38,941 bases of DNA from Condylostoma magnum. Lineage: Eukaryota; Ciliophora; Heterotrichea; Heterotrichida; Condylostomatidae. The notes under the pieces were generated by a model that saw only the letters and a list, made by a program, of their open reading frames with translations, made no database searches and had not been told where the DNA came from. Shown here piece after piece: positions 24,403-36,485 of this stretch. The translations under genes were made by a program, and so were the position numbers. The stretch is from contig CAKKTI010000186.1 of NCBI GenBank assembly GCA_920105805.1, positions 1-38,941 on the forward strand, read 5' to 3'. Numbering within the stretch: position 1 is the stretch's first letter; each line of letters starts with the position of its first letter.

Positions 24403-25893
24403 CTAATTACCTTCCCTAAGTTGCCTTTGATATTCTTTATAGTTTAAAAGTCCGAATCTTTCCCATACTTGCTTAGCAGAGTTGACGAAATGATCGATTT
24501 TGTCAGGAGTATGCAGAGGTCCTGGTGAGAGTCTAAGTAGTTCTTCGCCTCTAGGCACTGTGGGGTAGTTTATAGGCTGTACGTAAATACCGTAGTCCTT
24601 CAACAGCATATCACTCACTGCCTTGCAATTATTAGGATCTCCTATGAAGAGAGGAACTATATGGCTAGTTGAGTTCATTAAAGGTAGCCCAGCCTCTATT
24701 AATCTTTGCTTCATGTATCTAGAATGCCTGTGCAATTGCTCTCTTTCCTGTGAGTTTTTCTTAACATACTAAACTGATGCAATTCCTCCTGAAAGTACGG
24801 CTGGAGGAAGGGAAGTAGTGAAGATAAAACCTGGGGCATAGCTTCTAATGCAGTCTATTATGTTGCTGGAGGCTGCTATGTAACCCCCATGCACCCCAAA
24901 GGCCTTGCCGAGTGTTCCGGATATAATGTCAAATTCTATTCCTCGTTCTTAGGCAACTCCACCCCCTCTGCTGCCGTAAAGGCCTACAGCGTGCACCTCA
25001 TCTATAAATGTCATTGCATTGTATCTTTCAGACAGGAGTTTTATCTATTCCAATGGAGCTATTGTCCCACTCATTGAGTAAACACTTTCAAATACTATTA
25101 TTTTTACCTTATCACGGTCTTAGGGGTTATTTTAGGCTTCGAATAGGAGTTAATGGAGATGTTAGGTGTCATTATGCCTCCAGATTCTTATGTTATCTTT
25201 TCCTAGTGATGAATGCTTCATTCCTAAGATCATCGACGCATGATTCTCCTAATCTGTGAAATAAATTGCCTACTAATTAAAAACCTTCGGAATAATGCTC
25301 AGTGCAGCTTCATTTGCAACAAATCCGCTTGTGCAAACCAATGCTTTCTGCTTATCATGCAAATCCGCTAATTCTTCCTCTAGTAGTACATGTAAGTTTG
25401 TATTACCTCCAATATTTCTGGTTCCTCCAGAACCTGCTCCGTACTTATAAATAGCTTCACTCATTGCTTGTAAAACCTCAGGATTCTAGCCCATTCCTAG
25501 GTAATCATTGCTACACCAAACCGTTATTTCCTTCTTAGAGCCTGACATTTGCTCTATTGCCGATGGGAAATTACCCTGCTGGCGCAGTATATTGATAAAC
25601 ACTCTATATCTACCCTCTTCGTGAAGTCTTTGTATTGCATCAGAAAACTTTTTATCTATATCGCGCTCTGCTGGCCTAGGGTTGAGATCTATGAAGTTAA
25701 GAGGGTCCATCAACATTTAAGCCACTTGGGTTAGAGAAGGTTTTTACTCTTACGGAAATCCTTGCAGAGAGCGCATGAAAGGGCATCTGGAGACATTCTC
25801 AGTTACGTCTTTCCCGTTGAATTTTGAGAGAGAGCTGAGGAAGGGGCAGAGGGATTTCACTTTTGAGATAACCTGTAAGGATTGACTACTCAT
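24403..25893 (-). CDS. ALAS: 5-aminolevulinate synthase (mitochondrial, PLP-dependent)
   Basis: 496 residues. Condenses glycine and succinyl-CoA to 5-aminolevulinate, the first step of haem synthesis in the mitochondrial matrix. The N-terminal ~60 residues form a targeting-like leader ([19 protein letters not shown]) with two CPF motifs (CPFL and CPFM), like the haem-regulatory CP motifs of animal ALAS. The catalytic core has [56 protein letters not shown], the PLP-lysine motif [25 protein letters not shown] and [13 protein letters not shown]. All catalytic residues appear intact. The standard-code fragments start at Met 25716, but reading TAA as Gln extends the protein to the upstream ATG and adds the leader. 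Tryptophans are TGG and codons are richer in C than in neighbours. Confidence 0.95.
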
Positions 25894-26228
25894 ATTTTTA
25901 AGTGGTTATAATTTTAGAGATATTTAATCAGAGGAAGGAAGTAGAGAGTGTATGTTTAGAGAAGCTGTTTTGTATTTAAGTATTGGGAATTATAGGTATT
26001 ATAGAAATTATTGTTCTGTATATCATTTTTTTTAGATTTGATTTTTTTAGAAGATGTAACTGTTTGATGTAGATTAGAGGTATAAGTTGAATTGTAAATA
26101 CTTCCTTTATTAAGAAGCGTAAATAAAAAATCATACATTTCATTATTAATCATTGCAGGTCTAAGCTAAAATACTTAAAATAATCCTCTTATTAACTATC
26201 TACTTGTAATTATCCTACTATTTATAAA
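25894..26228. other. Intergenic stretch between ALAS and NEK kinase
   Basis: 335 bases between two divergent known genes. It contains only a small possible minus-strand gene (26153-25956). The 75 bases at 26154-26228 are AT-rich and would carry the NEK promoter. Confidence 0.5.
25956..26153 (-). CDS. Small possible protein, 65 residues
   Basis: A short frame starting MINNEMYDFLFTLLNKGS and ending YLNTKQLL then TAA. It has no in-frame TAA, TAG or TGA before its stop, which is a little unusual for random AT-rich sequence. Composition is Asn/Ser/Lys/Tyr-rich and not distinctive. It lies between ALAS (62 bases downstream) and the NEK gene (divergent, 75 bases away). It may be a real small gene or the leader region of ALAS; no family is recognised. 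Confidence 0.3.
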   Translation of the reverse strand: MINNEMYDFLFTLLNKGSIYNSTYTSNLHQTVTSSKKIKSKKNDIQNNNFYNTYNSQYLNTKQLL

Positions 26229-27758
26229 ATGTCTTTAAACAGCTTTGAAATTTTAGAACAACTTGGATAAGGAGCATATTCCGTAGTTTACAGAGTTAAA
26301 CGAAAAGCAGATAACTCTATATATGCCTTAAAAAAGGTTCGCATAACAAGGCTTAAAGACAAAGAGAAAGAAAATGCGTTAAATGAAATAAGAATTCTAG
26401 CAAGTGTTAAGCATCCTAACATTATTTCATACAAAGAAGCATTTTTTGATGATGAAACAAGTTGCCTTTGGTAATTCTTATATAGTCTAGTCATGGAATA
26501 TGCAGATAACGGTGATTTATACCAAAAAATAGTACAGCATTAAAAGCGAAATTCATATATGAGTGAAAAGTATATATGAAATATACTAGTTCAAATAACT
26601 CTAGGTCTTAAGGCCCTTCATGAGCTTAATATACATCACAGGGATATAAAATCAGCAAATGTCTTTCTTAATAAGGATGGAACTGTTAAATTAGGAGACA
26701 TGAATGTATCAAAGGTAGCCAAATAGGGATTTTTGCATACTCAGACTGGGACTCCTTATTACGCTAGTCCTGAGGTTTGGAAAGACAAGCCTTATAATAA
26801 CAAAAGTGACATATGGTCTCTGGGTTGTGTTATTTATGAAGCAGCTTGTTTAAGACCTCCTTTTAGAGCGTAAGATATGAAGGGATTATTCCAAAAAGTT
26901 ATAAAAGGAGAAATTGTTAGGCTGCCTAGAAGTTACTCGTAGGAGCTAAACAACCTAATACATACTTTAATCAGAGTTAATCCGGATAGAAGACCTAGCT
27001 GCTCTTAAATCTTAAGACTAGAAGCAGTGCAGAATAGAATGCAACAATTCAACAATACAGGAGATTTAGACGACTAAGAAAATGAACTACTAAAAACAAT
27101 AATGGTAACTCCAGACATGCTGAATATATAAGGATAACTACCATAACCTAATTATGAACGTCCTAATTAAAGCGAGCCTCCTCCTACGTAACAGTTTGAA
27201 GACATGCCGAGTGTAAGAAAAAGAAGAAAGGGGTCAACAGGAGACAACTAAAGCTCTATAAAGCAGCCGTCTTTAAGAGACATAAGCGAATCCTCTTAAA
27301 AATTGAGCTAAAGAACTAAGAATTACCGATAAATCTTAAGGGACAAATACGGGGCATTAAAGCTACCATAGATCAAGTATCCCAGACCATACTAAAGAAA
27401 ATAAAACCTAATGTCTATCAATAGAGACCAGTAAAGACGAATTGATCCAATAGAAAATAGAATTAAAAACTTACATGAATATAAAGGACCTAGAATCTTT
27501 GATGCATCTAAAGGACATGAGATCTCTTATAATAGTGGAATTCGGAATATTTCTAATTCAAACAAACCGATTTGGTAAAGAAATAGAGACGCTTCATATA
27601 ATAAAAACATTTTAGATAAATATAGATACAACGACAGCTAGAGATCAAGAGTTGCTAGTATAAGGAACAACATTATGAACTCTAAGCCGTAGTACTCAGG
27701 ACATCTATCAAATTAAAGTGGGGACAGCAGTTATATAAGGCCGCAGTGGTGGGGTTGA
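26229..27758 (+). CDS. NEK (NIMA-related) protein kinase
   Basis: 504 residues after removing one 15-base intron. The kinase domain is at the N-terminus: [20 protein letters not shown], catalytic Lys in IYALKKVRI, hinge [16 protein letters not shown], catalytic loop [13 protein letters not shown], then [10 protein letters not shown] in place of the usual GDFGIS, activation segment [19 protein letters not shown] and [17 protein letters not shown]-type versions of this motif occur in a protist/plant NEK subgroup linked to cilia. The ~250-residue tail is Gln/Arg/Ser-rich, disordered, with basic stretches (RKRRKGS). The end is placed at TGA 27756-27758 after RPQWWG; TAA 27780-27782 would add eight residues. 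NEKs in ciliates commonly act in cilia length control and the cell cycle. Confidence 0.92.
26471..26485 (+). other. 15-base spliceosomal intron (NEK)
   Basis: GTAATTCTTATATAG lies in the kinase hinge. Removal turns SCL-W-frame-break into SCLCLVMEYAD, the expected hinge motif. Its size equals the 15-base introns known in Stentor. Confidence 0.9.
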
Positions 27759-27864
27759 TATCTAATAATCATTCTTAAATAACTTTAAATGTTTTGTACT
27801 CATAATTTCAGAAATCAAACTTTGAATTGTTGAAATAATATGAATTAGTAGTTTATAAATAAAG

Positions 27865-28374
27865 ATGTAAGACTAAGGCTAGACAAGTAATCAGATTTAT
27901 CTGTATTGCTGTATGCAATGTGATAAGGAATACTAAAAATAATCTAGCTTAGTATACCACATCAAAGTAACTCACTTGAATTTAAAGAGGTATTATTGCA
28001 TAGCATGCTATACCCAATTCAGCACAAAGCAAAGTTGTTTAGAACATTAGTATCTACATTTAACTAATTCCAACTTCAGATGTCAAATTTGTGGTAAATG
28101 GTTTAGATAAGTTACTTAGCTAAGAATGCATTTAAGAAGTCATTATGAAGAATAAGGAGACCTGAACTACCTAAAGAATAAACAAAACAGGTAAAATCTG
28201 AGAATTGAGTACCCCAGATACCCTAAAAATGGATAAAATGGCGTAGGGTAAAATGATAGTTTCAATAATGACTTATCAAGCCCTAAATAAACAATAATTC
28301 CTTAAATAGATTCAAATCGAATTGCAAACAAAGCTCCTTTCTGCTTAAAAGATTAGTTAAAAATTGATTTAAAC

Positions 28375-28383
<9 letters not shown>
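27865..28383 (+). CDS. C2H2 zinc finger protein, three fingers
   Basis: 172 residues. Three C2H2 fingers lie in the first ~95 residues: CMQCDKEYQKQSSLVYHIK...H, CIACYTQFSTKQSCLEHQYLH and CQICGKWFRQVTQLRMHLRS-H. Each keeps C-x2-C-x12-H-x3/4-H spacing. Most of the fingers' Gln residues are TAA or TAG. The C-terminal half is basic and Asn/Gln-rich (NKQNRQNLRIEYPRYPKNGQ) without a known domain. It is likely a sequence-specific DNA- or RNA-binding protein. The start ATG is followed at once by TAA (Gln), then GAC-TAA. The stop TAA-TAA (28381-28386) overlaps the coding end of the convergent UBE2K gene. Confidence 0.8.
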
Positions 28384-28992
<609 letters not shown>

Positions 28993-29303
28993 TTAATTTA
29001 TCTGAGTAAAGGAAAGTTGTATTATTAATAGCTTACCTTAATTACATGTTTTAAAAGATTGTTATATAGTAGGATAGCATAATTAATGTATATTAGATAG
29101 ACTATTTGCTAAATGTGGTTAAATTATTTAAAGATTGAAATTAGGTTAATGGAATAAGAGTCCAGAAAGTAAGCTAATTATTACATAATAGTATTTTATA
29201 GAGTGCATATATACCATAATTACACTCACACTTAACGTATTTCCAACCAAAACAACTTAAAAACTACAACAGCTTTATATTCACTTAAAATTCTTGAAAT
29301 AAT
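28993..29303. promoter_or_regulatory. Divergent intergenic region, UBE2K / DYRK
   Basis: 311 AT-rich bases between two divergent starts. No coding signal or recognised motif was seen. Confidence 0.4.
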
Positions 29304-30872
<1,569 letters not shown>

Positions 30873-30968
30873 TATATTAGGTTAATTTCTGTCTAATCAG
30901 TATTTTATTGTTATATATCTAGTTTATTGCTGTAATCAATCATTGTGTTTTATAAAGTATTAACTAAA

Positions 30969-31595
30969 CTAGCAACAAGATGACTTCTTTTTCTGAGTCT
31001 GCTCATTTTATTCCTAAAGTTATATTCCAGGCTATTCTTCTTCAATTTTATCAGTCTTTTAAGCATACTCTAAGGCTTGTGAGGCAATATACTAAAGCAA
31101 TCTTTCAATATTTCTACCATCTATTACTGAAGTTTCCATGTACTTTTAGAATTATCCATGTTAAATAAGTTCTTTTGCCCGTCTTGTTAAATCTTTTCCT
31201 TTTATTCTCTAATCAGCTTTATTCCCTACTAAAATATACGGGAAAATTTGCTCATTTTTAGGCATTCCGTGCTCTTAAAACCTAGTTTTCCATTAAGTGA
31301 CTGCTTCAAATGACTTTCTATTAGTAACATCAAATACAACAACGCATGCATCAGCTCCTCTGTAAAAGCTTGTTCCAAGACTTACAAACCTTTCCTATCC
31401 TGCAGTGTCTCATAGCATAAGAGTAAATTTCTGATGTTTAACTTATATTGTACGATAACAAAAATCTGCTCCTACTGTAGGCTTATATTACTATATCGTT
31501 TGCCGATTAATTAATTTTTAAATAAGACTTGTTTTGCCAACTCCTGAGTTTCCTAGTAATATTACTTTTACTACTGGATAGGACTATTCAGTCAT
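30969..31595 (-). CDS. Rab7-like small GTPase
   Basis: 208 residues. P-loop [10 protein letters not shown], switch I PTVGADF, switch [22 protein letters not shown] (W=TGA, Q=TAG), base-recognition NKAD, and ETSV at the G5 position. The [15 protein letters not shown] stretch is typical of Rab7, which controls late endosome/lysosome and phagosome traffic. The tail is Gln-rich and ends KKKSSCC followed directly by TAG 30971-30969, giving the double-Cys geranylgeranylation site. This shows that TAG is also a true stop. It is intronless. It converges on the second DYRK gene with about 96 bases between stops. Confidence 0.95.
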
Positions 31596-31822
31596 TTTTA
31601 TTTATCTAGCATTTTGTATCTTTATGGCTCTTATAATTATATATTATGACTTATATTGTAAGTGTTTAAATTGGAGCAGAATAGAGCTATAATTAAGAAG
31701 ACATGTATGAGTTAATCTCATGAATCCTTATTACCAATAATTACGCTCTAATTAATCTAAACAAATTAACAATCGTTTATAATCAACTCTTATACAATCC
31801 TTAATTTCAAAAGGAAATAAAT
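31596..31822. promoter_or_regulatory. Divergent intergenic region, Rab7 / small membrane protein
   Basis: 227 AT-rich bases between two divergent starts; nothing coding recognised. Confidence 0.35.
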
Positions 31823-32164
31823 ATGTTTACTTGGAGACCAGCTGGCTGGAGATGGCTTACTCTTAAAAAGGAGAACTTCCCTATAGTAGTAACAGGAGTG
31901 GCAGGAACTATAATCCTCAGTACTTTGCTCGCTTACTAAAAAGGTCTAAATTTACCAAGCCCAGGATTTTCTAGTAGTTACCACTCAGAGGTTCAACATA
32001 CTAAAAACTTACTTATAGAAAACAGAAGAGTAAAGGAAATAGCTAATAGGAGAAAGAAGATGCTTGCTTAGAAAAAAGAAGCTGAAGATTATTTCATTCA
32101 AAATTCCTACAAGCCAGTAGCAACTAATCTGGGAGTGCTCAGAGACCCATATGCGAGTAATTAG
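31823..32164 (+). CDS. Small single-pass membrane protein, possibly mitochondrial
   Basis: 113 residues from MFTWRPAGWRWLTLKKEN. One membrane helix near residue 25 (IVVTGVAGTIILSTLLAY) is followed by a soluble segment and a charged helix (NRRVKEIANRRKKMLAQKKE), ending LRDPYASN. The size and single N-proximal helix resemble accessory subunits of mitochondrial respiratory complexes, but no family match can be made by eye. The stop is taken as TAG 32162-32164; the next in-frame stop codon is TAA 32228. It converges with the minus gene ending at 32179, leaving about 14 bases. Confidence 0.6.
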
Positions 32165-32178
32165 TTAGTATTATTAAA

Positions 32179-32682
32179 CTACACACCTACTTCATCACTT
32201 AAGCTTAAATTCTGGACGTCACTTCTATAATAGGCGTTGATGTACAGGTAAAGTCTAAGTCAAAGCATCAAGTTACGGGCTATTATTATTATCAAGTTGG
32301 AAATTTCTTCGAGTTCAATAATCTCTCCGTATGATATATAAGTAACTAAGAGGATTAAAGCCCCTGTTACTGTAATCAAAACCTCGGATAGTCCTTCATG
32401 AGTGTTTAAGAGGTTTTAAAGGCCGAGTATGCTGGCCCTTAGGGCTGTATCTAGGATAATTCCTAGAGTTAAGGCTGTGTCGAGGAATAATACTCATTAG
32501 TTGTCGGAATCATAAACGAAATAGGTGTATATAATCGATATAAAGCTGATTATTATAAAAATTAGGTAATAGTAGTGGCAAAATGATGAGTAGTATAAAC
32601 TTTTAAAACAATATTTTCAATCTGGTTCTGGTAAAAGTCGAGTTTATTCATTTTGCTACTTTTAGGTGAAATTGGCACTCAT
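32179..32682 (-). CDS. Four-helix membrane protein, voltage-sensor-like topology
   Basis: 167 residues. A cytoplasmic N-terminus (NEQTRLLPEPDWKYCFKSLY) precedes four hydrophobic segments: YYLIFIIISFISIIYTYFV, the stretch around LFLDTALTLGIILDTALRAS, LSEVLITVTGALILLVTYIS, and ISNLIIIIARNLMLWLRLYL. The last helix has two Arg and charged residues border the third and fourth helices, as in the small voltage-sensor-type 4-TM proteins found in protists and plants. The spacing of positive charges is not the classic R-x-x-R, so voltage sensing is unproven. The stop is TAG 32181-32179, or TAA 32163-32161. Leu/Ile-rich with many CTC/CTA codons. Confidence 0.6.
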
Positions 32683-32830
32683 TGTTAGATTTTATTAAGT
32701 TAATAGTTAAGGCTAATTATTAATCATATTTAAAATATGCTGAAATTTGTATTAGGTTTTATGGTAAAATTCCAAAATAACGCGTAAATTTAATATTTTA
32801 AGCATTTTTCTAAATTTGGATTATAATAAA
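32683..32830. promoter_or_regulatory. Divergent intergenic region, 4-TM protein / MYB
   Basis: 148 AT-rich bases separating divergent starts; no motif assigned. Confidence 0.35.
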
Positions 32831-33724
32831 ATGTCTTAGTATCCATTCAACTGAGCATATCCGCCATATGCTTACTCGGGTTTTCCCCAGATGTACCAAT
32901 GGGCCCCGATTACTATTCCAACAGCTGGAGAATACTCCCAGAGCCTAACTCCTTATCAATAATAGTTAAATCAGCCCATTTAAAATGTGTCCAATTAAGT
33001 ACAAAAACCTGAATAATAGAAAAAAAAGTACAAAAGAACTTGGAGTAACCGAAAAGTTAAGAAATTTTATAGTATTTGCAGCAAATATTGCCAGGATAAT
33101 AACAAATAGATTGAACATCTTGACTAAAAGGACTGTTAAATAATCTCAAATTAAACTAAGTAAAATCCTGCTTAATGTATGCTGAAACTTACTGAAATAT
33201 TGACTAGTGGATCTCTTAAGTCAGGAGTTTGGATTGAATAAGAGGATTTGATGCTATAAAGTCTAATATAATAAGGTGATAAGCGATGGGGATAAATAGC
33301 AGATTGCTTAAATAATGAATATCACCGTGGATTCAGAATTAGGAGTGGGAAATAGGTTAAAGAAAGATGGAACAATCATTTAAATCCGTAAATCAATAAA
33401 GGCCCCTGGACTACCTAAGAGGATCTTATTTTGCTAGAAAGTCATAAAAAGCTTAAAAATAGATGGTCTTTAATTTGTAAGGAGCTATAAAATAGAACGG
33501 AATCTTCTATCAAAAATAGAGTTAAAAGTTTGTTAAATAACTCGATGCTAGATCTGCAATTATCAGAGAATACGTTGGATAAATTAATATTAAAGTTAAA
33601 AGTAGAAATTTCAGGGTATATTCAGGCTTTTGAAAGCACCAGTCCACCCAGTGGGCATAATCAATAAATTGCTAGGAGGAGCAAACCAAATTTTTCAAGC
33701 GCTTTTGATGCTACAGGGAATTAG
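32831..33724 (+). CDS. R2R3-type MYB DNA-binding protein
   Basis: About 297 residues. The N-terminus is Pro/Tyr/Gln-rich (MSQYPFNWAYPPYAYSGFPQ), like a low-complexity activation region, then a basic stretch (KKKYKRTWSNRKVKKF). Two MYB repeats follow at about residues 125-235: SGVWIEQEDLMLQSLIQQGD, RWGQIADCLN, KQVKERWNNHLNPQINKGPW, TTQEDLILLESHKKLKNRWS, LICKELQNRTESSIKNRVKS. Conserved tryptophans are mostly in place; the first is at GVW. Likely a nuclear transcription factor, related to the c-MYB/R2R3 group. The stop is ambiguous: TAG 33722, TAG 33734, TAA 33740 and TAA 33746 lie in a cluster; I chose the first. Confidence 0.87.
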
Positions 33725-34061
33725 GTTTATAAATAGAATTAAGTTTAAAATGTTTATATGGTTTTATAGGCAGGAATATAGTATAAATTATAGTAATATT
33801 CAGTAATAAATAAACAAGCTAAATTTATAGAAAATAAAGGGACAACAGTAAAAATTAAATAAATATTATGGTTTTAAATACTTTTCGTACTACTTTCAAA
33901 CCTACTAAAAGCTTCTCAAATGTCTAATTATACACATTTCTTGTCAATTCCTAAAAACACCCTTTAAATCTAACAAACAAGTCTCTAAAGAGCTTATTCA
34001 GCTTTATTTTACAATAATAAATCCAAACAGCCAGCTAATAATTTAATAATCCTTTTTTAAT
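33725..34061. other. Intergenic region between MYB and Rab11
   Basis: 337 AT-rich bases. The left part may hold the last codons of MYB, depending on which clustered stop is used. The right half (about 33880-34060) contains C-rich short words but no coherent protein. It serves as 3' end and promoter space. Confidence 0.4.
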
Positions 34062-34703
<642 letters not shown>

Positions 34704-34730
34704 TAAATTAGAATTTGTTTAAAAATGCTT

Positions 34731-35216
34731 TTATACACTAACAGCACTATAACTATCATAAAAATAGGAATTATCTTCACTTTCCTATTCTATTTCAGGT
34801 TGGTAGGTATCTAACTCTTCTTTTATCTGTTTAATTATTTACCCTGTCTCATCAAATTCTTTTAATGCCTCTTTTAACATCTTTATATGCTTATCTTTAA
34901 TCAAGAAGTGTATTTCAGCTACTTCTTTAAACTTAATGATCTATTCAAACTCTCTTTCTAGTTGATTATACTGTCGTGTAAGCCCTTTCATTGCCTTTTT
35001 ATGCGATTCTAATTCGTCTATCAATGCACCTGGATCATCATACTCGTCTCCTAAGGCTTTTCTAATATACTCTATTTCATCCTCTAGTTGCTGTACATAT
35101 ACTAAAGTACGCTCTAATGCATCTTATAATTAAGTCTTTTACTCATGAATATCATCTGTACAGGAGCTAGGAGATATTGACTTCTGATAATAGCTATAAT
35201 GCTCTTTGTTACCCAT
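34731..35216 (-). CDS. Coiled-coil protein (MGNKEH start)
   Basis: 161 residues, almost wholly helical with strong coiled-coil character (ALERTLVYVQQLEDEIEYIR, ESHKKAMKGLTRQYNQLERE, KDKHIKMLKEALKEFDETGQ), and an acidic Ser/Tyr-rich end (EQESEDNSYFYDSYSAVSV). MGNK at the start could be a weak myristoylation site but His at position 6 does not fit well. The stop is TAA 34733-34731. The upstream minus frame (36398-35463) is in the same reading phase and runs open to this ATG, so both could be parts of one 555-residue protein. I keep them apart because a TGA-TAA pair ends the upstream coil naturally. Confidence 0.62.
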
Positions 35217-35462
35217 TAATTATTTAATCTTTAAGGTTTAATTCATTCTGATTAGAACTTACAGGTAGTATTTGATTGTAGAATCCACGTTTGTTTTTCT
35301 GATAATGTCATTTAAAATTTAAGTAGTGATTTACTCGTTTAAAAACTACGGCTTAGGAAATTAAAAATTTAAAAGCTTTAATTTCATTCCGTCTAGTTTT
35401 AATACTCTTGCGTCTTTTTTATGCTTTAAAAAGAATATAAAGGATATGTTAACTGCCCATTA
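35217..35462. other. Region between two minus-strand coiled-coil genes
   Basis: About 245 bases. Either intergenic, or coding if the two coiled-coil genes are one. The phase-compatible reading contains ITTQILNDIIRKTNVDSTIK, which looks somewhat protein-like. I cannot decide from sequence alone. Confidence 0.35.
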
Positions 35463-36398
35463 TCACAGCTTGTTTTTCTTACTTTCTTGCATATTGTTCC
35501 TGCATATCTCCTTTTGTAATCTTTTTGAGACATTTATTTCAAAATTTTTGTAATATTTCAGTTAGTATTAGCATTGTAGTAATTAGGCCATTAATGAAGA
35601 AATTATGTTTATAGATTATTAGTCAATTATTTATCCTTCATTTTATTCAATTAATTTAGTGATTATTTCCATCTATTCAGCCATTTCATCAAACTTTTAC
35701 AAGTATTCTACATTATTACCTATTTTATTATGTTTATAGCCTTTATCTTAGTATACAACTACCAAATTATTTATTTCACTTAAAATTTATCTTAGTGTTT
35801 ATCTCGGTTGATTTAAAGGTTAATAACCGTTATTAACTGCAAGTCTTATAGATGACTCTAAGGATCCTATTGTAATTTCTATATCCTAGTTAATTTACCT
35901 TATGTTTTATTTCAAAGTTTAAACTTGCTACTCTAATTCTTACTGTCTATCAACCTTTTGGCTTTTCTTGATTTATTCCGGGGAAGCAGTTTAATCAATA
36001 TAACTAGTTAAAGATTGGATAGTCTTTTAGAGCTTGTTTATTTTATTCCTTTAAGTTTTGTTATCAAATTCACATGCATGCACTTTTTCATTCAACTCTC
36101 TAATAGCAATTGCTGATTTTTCTCTTATTTGAAATAAAGAGTTCCTTAGTTAATTTGTACTTTAATTGATTACTGAGAAAATTTATAATCTTGGAAGTTT
36201 AGGAGGAGGTGTAATGTTCTTATAAAGCTTTGTTTTAATAAAAGTATCATTTCATTTAGTAGTTCCTTCTATAAATTATACTAGATGTTTTAACTCTGCT
36301 CTGACTTTTTATTCAAAAGCGAGTTCAGGATTATTTGTAATTTTAGCGGATTAGGATCTGTTTAGTTTCTATTGTCGTTATGGCGATCTTCTAGACAT
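35463..36398 (-). CDS. Coiled-coil protein, Gln/Asn-rich
   Basis: 311 residues from MSRRSPQRQQKLNRSQSAK. Starts basic and Ser/Gln-rich, then a short proline-containing linker (KNITPPPKLPRLQIFS) and long coiled-coil segments (REKSAIAIRELNEKVHACEF, VDRQQELEQQVQTLKQNIRQ, EYLQKFDEMAEQMEIITKLI). Ends NMQESKKNKL before the adjacent pair TGA-TAA (35465-35460). The ~245 bases beyond stay formally open and in phase with the MGNKEH gene but read less like a coil (NISFIFFLKHKKDARV). This pattern fits cytoskeletal, basal-body or IFT-type proteins in ciliates, without a firm identity. Gln is dominated by TAA/TAG. Confidence 0.6.
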
Positions 36399-36485
36399 AT
36401 TTTAAATGTTACGGTATAATTAGATTGATGATGATTTTATAATAAGTTATTAGAATTAGTAAGAGTGAACATGTTTTGATAAAAA
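36399..36485. promoter_or_regulatory. Short divergent promoter region
   Basis: 87 AT-rich bases between divergent starts at 36398 (-) and 36486 (+); the smallest divergent spacing seen for the larger genes here apart from the 75 bases upstream of the NEK gene. Confidence 0.35.
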
